Of a DNA stretch of 64,000 nucleotides, positions 60,444 through 64,000 are shown in pieces. The notes beneath the pieces are model-generated. The model was not told where the DNA came from and did no database searches. It saw nothing but the letters and a program-made list of their open reading frames with translations. Source of the DNA: Neolewinella litorea (GTDB lineage Bacteria; Bacteroidota; Bacteroidia; Chitinophagales; Saprospiraceae); contig NZ_SRSF01000001.1 of assembly GCF_004803465.1 (NCBI RefSeq), positions 1,116,501-1,180,500 of the forward strand, written 5' to 3'. The stretch's first letter is position 1, and each line of letters starts with the position of its first letter. The translations under genes and the position numbers were made by a program.

Positions 60444-61418
60444 ATGCTAGACCTGATCATCATCGGCGGCGGACCGTCCGGTATAAACGTTGGCATCAGC
60501 GCCCGGCGCGCCGGGCTCAATTACCGCATCATCGAAAAGGGGGTGATCGCCAACAGCCTCTATCACTTCCCGGTGAATATGACTTTCTTCAGCACCTCGC
60601 TGAAACTGGAAATACAGGATACACCCTTCATCAGCCACCAGGACAAACCCACCCGCTCCGAGGCGCTGGAATACTACCGCCGGCTGGTGCAAAGCTTCAA
60701 CCTCAATTTGAACCTGTACGAAACGGTGGACCGTATGGAACCCACTGAGGGTGGCTACCGCGTATTTACCGACAAAGCCGAATACACCGCCCATAACGTG
60801 GTGGTGGCTACCGGTTTCTACGACACGCCCCGGTACATGAACATTCCGGGCGAGGACCTGCCCAAGGTGCGTCACTACTACGACGATCCCCACGTATATA
60901 TAGGACAGGATGTGCTGGTGGTAGGCGCGGCCAACTCGGCCTGCGACGCGGCGCTGGAGTGCTGGCGAAAAGGTGCCAACGTCACGATGGCGATCCGGGG
61001 GGATGGCATCTACGACCGCGTCAAGTACTGGATCAAGCCCGACATCGAGAACCGCATCAAGGAGGGCAGCATCAAAGCGTACTTCAACACCACTACCGAG
61101 GAGATACGGGAGCACGAGGTAGTGCTGGGCACCCCGGACGGCCCCCTCACGCTGCCCAACGACTTCGTGCTGGCCATGACCGGCTACCAGCCGAACTACG
61201 CCCTGTTCGAGCGGCTCGGACTTCCCATCCAGGAAAACGAAAGCTGCAAGCCGGTTTTCGACCCCAACACCCTCGAAACCAGTTTACCCGGGGTCTACAT
61301 GGCGGGAGTGGCGTGCGCCGGGTTGGAGACGAGCAAACTATTTATTGAGAATACCCGCGACCACGGTCGGATCATCGTGGACGAAATATTGAAACACGCC
61401 GCTGCCGCAGCCAACTGA
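60444..61418 (+). CDS. ypdA: YpdA family bacillithiol disulfide reductase
   Basis: The 324-residue FAD/NAD(P)H-binding protein opens LDLIIIGGGPSGINVGISARRAGL and has NMTFFSTSLKLEI, the second nucleotide-binding loop DVLVVGAANSACDAALECWRKG, VLAMTGYQPNY and GVYMAGVACAGLETSKLFIENTRDHG. These match YpdA, which reduces oxidised bacillithiol; Bacteroidota generally make bacillithiol. The reductase role is by homology. It is followed 32 bases later by a second flavoprotein disulfide reductase on the same strand. Confidence 0.9.
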   Translation: MLDLIIIGGGPSGINVGISARRAGLNYRIIEKGVIANSLYHFPVNMTFFSTSLKLEIQDTPFISHQDKPTRSEALEYYRRLVQSFNLNLNLYETVDRMEPTEGGYRVFTDKAEYTAHNVVVATGFYDTPRYMNIPGEDLPKVRHYYDDPHVYIGQDVLVVGAANSACDAALECWRKGANVTMAIRGDGIYDRVKYWIKPDIENRIKEGSIKAYFNTTTEEIREHEVVLGTPDGPLTLPNDFVLAMTGYQPNYALFERLGLPIQENESCKPVFDPNTLETSLPGVYMAGVACAGLETSKLFIENTRDHGRIIVDEILKHAAAAAN

Positions 61419-61450
61419 GTGGTACGGTGAGTTGGAATTAAGCATTACGT

Positions 61451-62809
61451 ATGTCAAACAAGCATTATGAAATCCTGGTCGTCGGGGCCGGGTCGGCCGG
61501 GCAGTCCGTAGCCGTCGCCGCCGCCAAGGCCGGGAAGACGGTCGCCATTGCGGAGGGAAGGGCCTACGGAGGCACCTGCCCCCTGCGCGGGTGTGACCCC
61601 AAACTCGTCCTGCACGCCGCCGCGGAGACGATGTACCGGCTGCACCGGCTGAGCGGCAAGGGATTCACGCGTGCTCCGGGCTTCGCCTGGGAAGACCTGA
61701 TGAACTGGAAGCGCAGTTTCACCGAACCCATTCCGGAAAAGAGTCGGCAGCGCATGCGGGAGAGCGGGGTCGAGGTGTACCAGGATTACGCAAGCTTTGT
61801 CGACGAGCATACTTTGAAGATCGGAGGCACGACCGTACGGGCGGATACCATCATACTGGCTACAGGCATGCGTCCGGCCCCACTCGACATTCCGGGGAGT
61901 GAGCACCTGCTAACGAGCGACGATTTTCTGGACATGCCGGACCTGTCGGCCGAAATGGTGATCGTGGGCGGCGGGTATATCGGCACCGAAATAGCCCACA
62001 TCAGTCAGGCATTGGGATGCCAGGTCACGGTGGTGGCGACGGGCCCCACGCCCCTGGAGAAGTTTGACGATGACCTCGCCGACCTGCTCCGCCAAGCGGA
62101 TGAAGACCGTGGTATGCGCTATCACTTAAACAGCCGCGTAGTGGCCGTAAAACAAGCCGAGGACCGTTTTGCCGTAGAGATCGAGGACGCCGGTGGCCAG
62201 CGAACTACGGTCAGAACCGACAGGGTAATCCACTGCGCGGGCCGGATCGCCAATACGGAGCGGCTGAACCTGGAGGGGGCCGGTATTGAAACCGATGAAA
62301 AGGGGCGCATCAAGGTGGACCGCCGCTTGCGTACCAACTTGTCCCACGTATACGCACTGGGCGATTGCGCCGGCACCGGACTGCCCTTGACTCCGGTGGC
62401 CAGTCATGCCTCCGCGGTACTTAACGACAACCTGTTTTTCGAGGGGGATCGCGATCTAGACTACTATCCTATTCCAACGGTGGCGTTCGCCCTTCCCGGT
62501 ATGGCCGCCGTAGGCATGACGGCCGAAGAAGTGGAAGGTTCCGGCCGCAATATCAGCACCCATTTTAGGGTCAATACCGATTGGTTCCACCCGCGGCACC
62601 TCAATGCCTCGGTTTCCGCCTTTAAAGTGTTCGTGGACGACGACAAAGGGGTCGTGGTAGGCGCCCACCTGTTGGGTCCCGACGCAACGGAACTTATTAA
62701 CCTGCTATACGTAGCTATCCGCCAGAAGATCCTGATCCAGGATTTGCAACATATGATCTTCGCTTATCCGACGGCGGCTTCTATGGTGCAGTCGATGGTC
62801 AAGGCGTAG
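61451..62809 (+). CDS. Class I pyridine nucleotide-disulfide oxidoreductase
   Basis: The 452-residue FAD enzyme resembles glutathione reductase/lipoamide dehydrogenase. It has the FAD loop ILVVGAGSAGQSVAVAAAKAG, a redox-active Cys pair at 43 and 48 (GGTCPLRGCDPK), the NAD(P) loop MVIVGGGYIGTEIAHI and HVYALGDCAG. The usual C-terminal HPTxxE, with the proton-shuttling His, is replaced by AYPTAASM (Tyr439). The electron acceptor is unknown; adjacency to ypdA suggests a thiol-redox role. Confidence 0.88.
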   Translation: MSNKHYEILVVGAGSAGQSVAVAAAKAGKTVAIAEGRAYGGTCPLRGCDPKLVLHAAAETMYRLHRLSGKGFTRAPGFAWEDLMNWKRSFTEPIPEKSRQRMRESGVEVYQDYASFVDEHTLKIGGTTVRADTIILATGMRPAPLDIPGSEHLLTSDDFLDMPDLSAEMVIVGGGYIGTEIAHISQALGCQVTVVATGPTPLEKFDDDLADLLRQADEDRGMRYHLNSRVVAVKQAEDRFAVEIEDAGGQRTTVRTDRVIHCAGRIANTERLNLEGAGIETDEKGRIKVDRRLRTNLSHVYALGDCAGTGLPLTPVASHASAVLNDNLFFEGDRDLDYYPIPTVAFALPGMAAVGMTAEEVEGSGRNISTHFRVNTDWFHPRHLNASVSAFKVFVDDDKGVVVGAHLLGPDATELINLLYVAIRQKILIQDLQHMIFAYPTAASMVQSMVKA

Positions 62810-62841
62810 GGGTTAGAATTTGACGGTGGAGATATGTCTTA

Positions 62842-62866
62842 TTGGCAGACGTCGGACGTCTGCCAA
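62842..62866. repeat. Palindrome copy 1
   Basis: Twelve-base arms TTGGCAGACGTC and GACGTCTGCCAA flank a single G. The inner 21 bases are identical to those of the palindrome at 62915-62941, while the outer pairs differ but still pair. Confidence 0.9.
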
Positions 62867-62914
62867 AATTACAGGCTTGATAGCTAGCGAAACCAAGCTT
62901 TTAAATTATGACAA

Positions 62915-62941
62915 AGTGGCAGACGTCGGACGTCTGCCACT
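62915..62941. repeat. Palindrome copy 2
   Basis: Thirteen-base arms AGTGGCAGACGTC and GACGTCTGCCACT flank a single G. It lies 57 bases upstream of the PolX-like start and pairs with the copy at 62842. No T-run follows, so it is not a standard terminator. Confidence 0.9.
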
Positions 62942-62998
62942 CTGACACCTCCCGCTTCTCGTCATCTCCCTTTTCCCACCACCCATTACCTTCGCAGC

Positions 62999-64000
62999 AT
63001 GACCAATCCCGAGATCGCCAGCCACTTTCGCGAACTGGGCAAGCTCATGGAGCTGCACGGCGACAACCCCTTCAAGATCCGCTCCTACACCAATGCCTAC
63101 AACAAACTGCGGAAGGTCGAGCGCAACCTGGCTACGATGAGCCCGGAAGAATTGCAGGAGCTCGAAGGGGTGGGCAAAGCGATCGCCGACAAGATCCACG
63201 AGTTGGCCACCACCGGCACAATGGAAACCCTCGAAAAGTGGCGCGCCCAGACTCCTGAGGGCGTCCGGGAAATGCTTCACATCAGTGGCTTCGGACCGAA
63301 AAAGGTCAAAGCGGTCTGGGACGGCCTAGGCGTCACCACCGTCGGCCAGCTTCTTTACGCGATCAACGAGAACCGGCTAGTCGAACTCAAAGGCTTCGGG
63401 CTCAAGACCCAGGAAACCCTCAAGCACAAACTTGAGTTCCTGCAAAAAAGCCGCGGCCGCTTCCTTTACCGCACCATTGCCCTGGCGAGCGAGGCCCTTT
63501 TGGAACAACTAAGGGAACTGCACCCCACCGAACGTTTCGAGCCTACCGGGGCCCTGCGGCGCGGCTGCCCTACCCTCTCCGGCATTGAACTGTTGACGAC
63601 CCTGGCACCCGCGCTTGTCGCCAAAATTCCCGGCCTGAATGTGAACGAAATTGACGAGGAGCGCACGCAGGGCGCGATCGATGACCTCCCCTTTACCTTC
63701 TACCACTGTGCGCCGGAGAACTTTGGCAGCAAGCAATTTCGGTACACCGGAAGCAAGGAATTTTTGCGGGCCTTCGTTGAGCGGTTTCCGGAGACTGACT
63801 TCTCGGGCTTGCCGACGGAGGACGCCGTTTTTGCGCGGGCGCAGGTGCAGTGGATAGCCCCCGAATTGCGCGAGGAAGCGTGGTTCCTGAATCCAGCCCA
63901 GGCCGCATCGCCAAGCAGCGAACTGGTAACCGAACAAGACATCCGCGGGGTGGTCCACGTCCACACCACCTACAGCGACGGCATACATTCCCTGCGGCAA
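62999..64000 (+). CDS. PolX-like helix-hairpin-helix protein with PHP domain, 3' end cut by window
   Basis: The visible 334 residues match the family X DNA polymerase/PHP architecture: an N-terminal 8-kDa-like helical domain (MTNPEIASHFRELGKLMELHGDNPFKIRSY), helix-hairpin-helix repeats (LEGVGKAIADKI, ISGFGPKKVKAVW), and the polymerase palm. The PHP metallo-nuclease domain starts VVHVHTTYSDG near residue 318. In the palm, GALRRGCPTLSGIELL (184-199) aligns with GSxRRxxxTxGDIDIL, but both catalytic Asp positions appear as Gly and Glu, so polymerase activity may be lost. The start is the ATG at 62999. Confidence 0.87.
   Translation, partial: MTNPEIASHFRELGKLMELHGDNPFKIRSYTNAYNKLRKVERNLATMSPEELQELEGVGKAIADKIHELATTGTMETLEKWRAQTPEGVREMLHISGFGPKKVKAVWDGLGVTTVGQLLYAINENRLVELKGFGLKTQETLKHKLEFLQKSRGRFLYRTIALASEALLEQLRELHPTERFEPTGALRRGCPTLSGIELLTTLAPALVAKIPGLNVNEIDEERTQGAIDDLPFTFYHCAPENFGSKQFRYTGSKEFLRAFVERFPETDFSGLPTEDAVFARAQVQWIAPELREEAWFLNPAQAASPSSELVTEQDIRGVVHVHTTYSDGIHSLRQ

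Overview
The window reads as a GC-rich chromosome segment from a Bacteroidota member, most likely a Saprospiria/Lewinella-like marine or soil heterotroph. This is inference from gene content. The division and cell-wall cluster lacks murF, and a murF-alr fusion lies about 12 kb away. FtsZ ends in the phylum-typical FLHDNVD tail. Two secreted enzymes carry type IX secretion C-terminal domains. There is an S46 dipeptidyl-peptidase, a YpdA-type bacillithiol reductase, and recurring TAnnTTTG (-7) promoter boxes. Coding density is very high, genes often overlap by 1, 4 or 11 bases, and both window edges cut genes (a thiolase on the left, a PolX-like protein on the right).

Layout: 0-3 kb is a fatty-acid beta-oxidation pair (3-hydroxyacyl-CoA dehydrogenase/enoyl-CoA hydratase, then thiolase). 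3-9 kb holds a lipoprotein, a YfhO membrane protein, gpsA, an S4 RNA-binding protein, a small unknown protein and a GNAT acetyltransferase, all on the minus strand. 9-16 kb is plus strand: a Tat-exported metallo-beta-lactamase fold protein, then a six-gene uronate operon (uxaC, kdgK, eda, dctP, dctQ, dctM) coupling TRAP-type uptake to the lower uronate/Entner-Doudoroff steps. A short-chain dehydrogenase, an OsmC protein and a LacI-type regulator follow.

18.6-34.3 kb is the dcw cluster on the minus strand, in transcription order mraZ, rsmH, ftsL, ftsI, murE, mraY, murD, ftsW, murG, murC, ftsQ, ftsA, ftsZ. It has a decamer-spaced MraZ operator upstream and a clear terminator after ftsZ. 34.4-48.2 kb is mixed: carotenoid hydroxylase crtZ, a tail-anchored unknown, a histone-deacetylase-like amidohydrolase, a ligand-binding lipoprotein, guaA, an ArsR regulator, mdh, a secreted M43 metalloprotease, a DPP11-like peptidase, a SerA-like dehydrogenase and the murF-alr fusion.

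48.2-64 kb is more accessory. It holds unknown proteins, an AntA-like putative DNA-binding protein next to AT-rich DNA, dinB, a methyltransferase and a VWA protein. A compact REP-associated tyrosine transposase element bounded by 67-base inverted repeats follows, then hemD, a NYN-domain protein, tRNA-Lys, rpsO, a secreted alpha/beta hydrolase, a polyprenyl synthase, two FAD-dependent disulfide reductases and a PolX-like protein preceded by two copies of a palindrome.

No CRISPR array, prophage or recognisable defence island was seen. The least ordinary features are the transposase element with its REP-like flanks, the paired palindromes before the PolX-like gene, the apparent loss of polymerase active-site residues in that protein, and the strong hairpin inside the dcw cluster.
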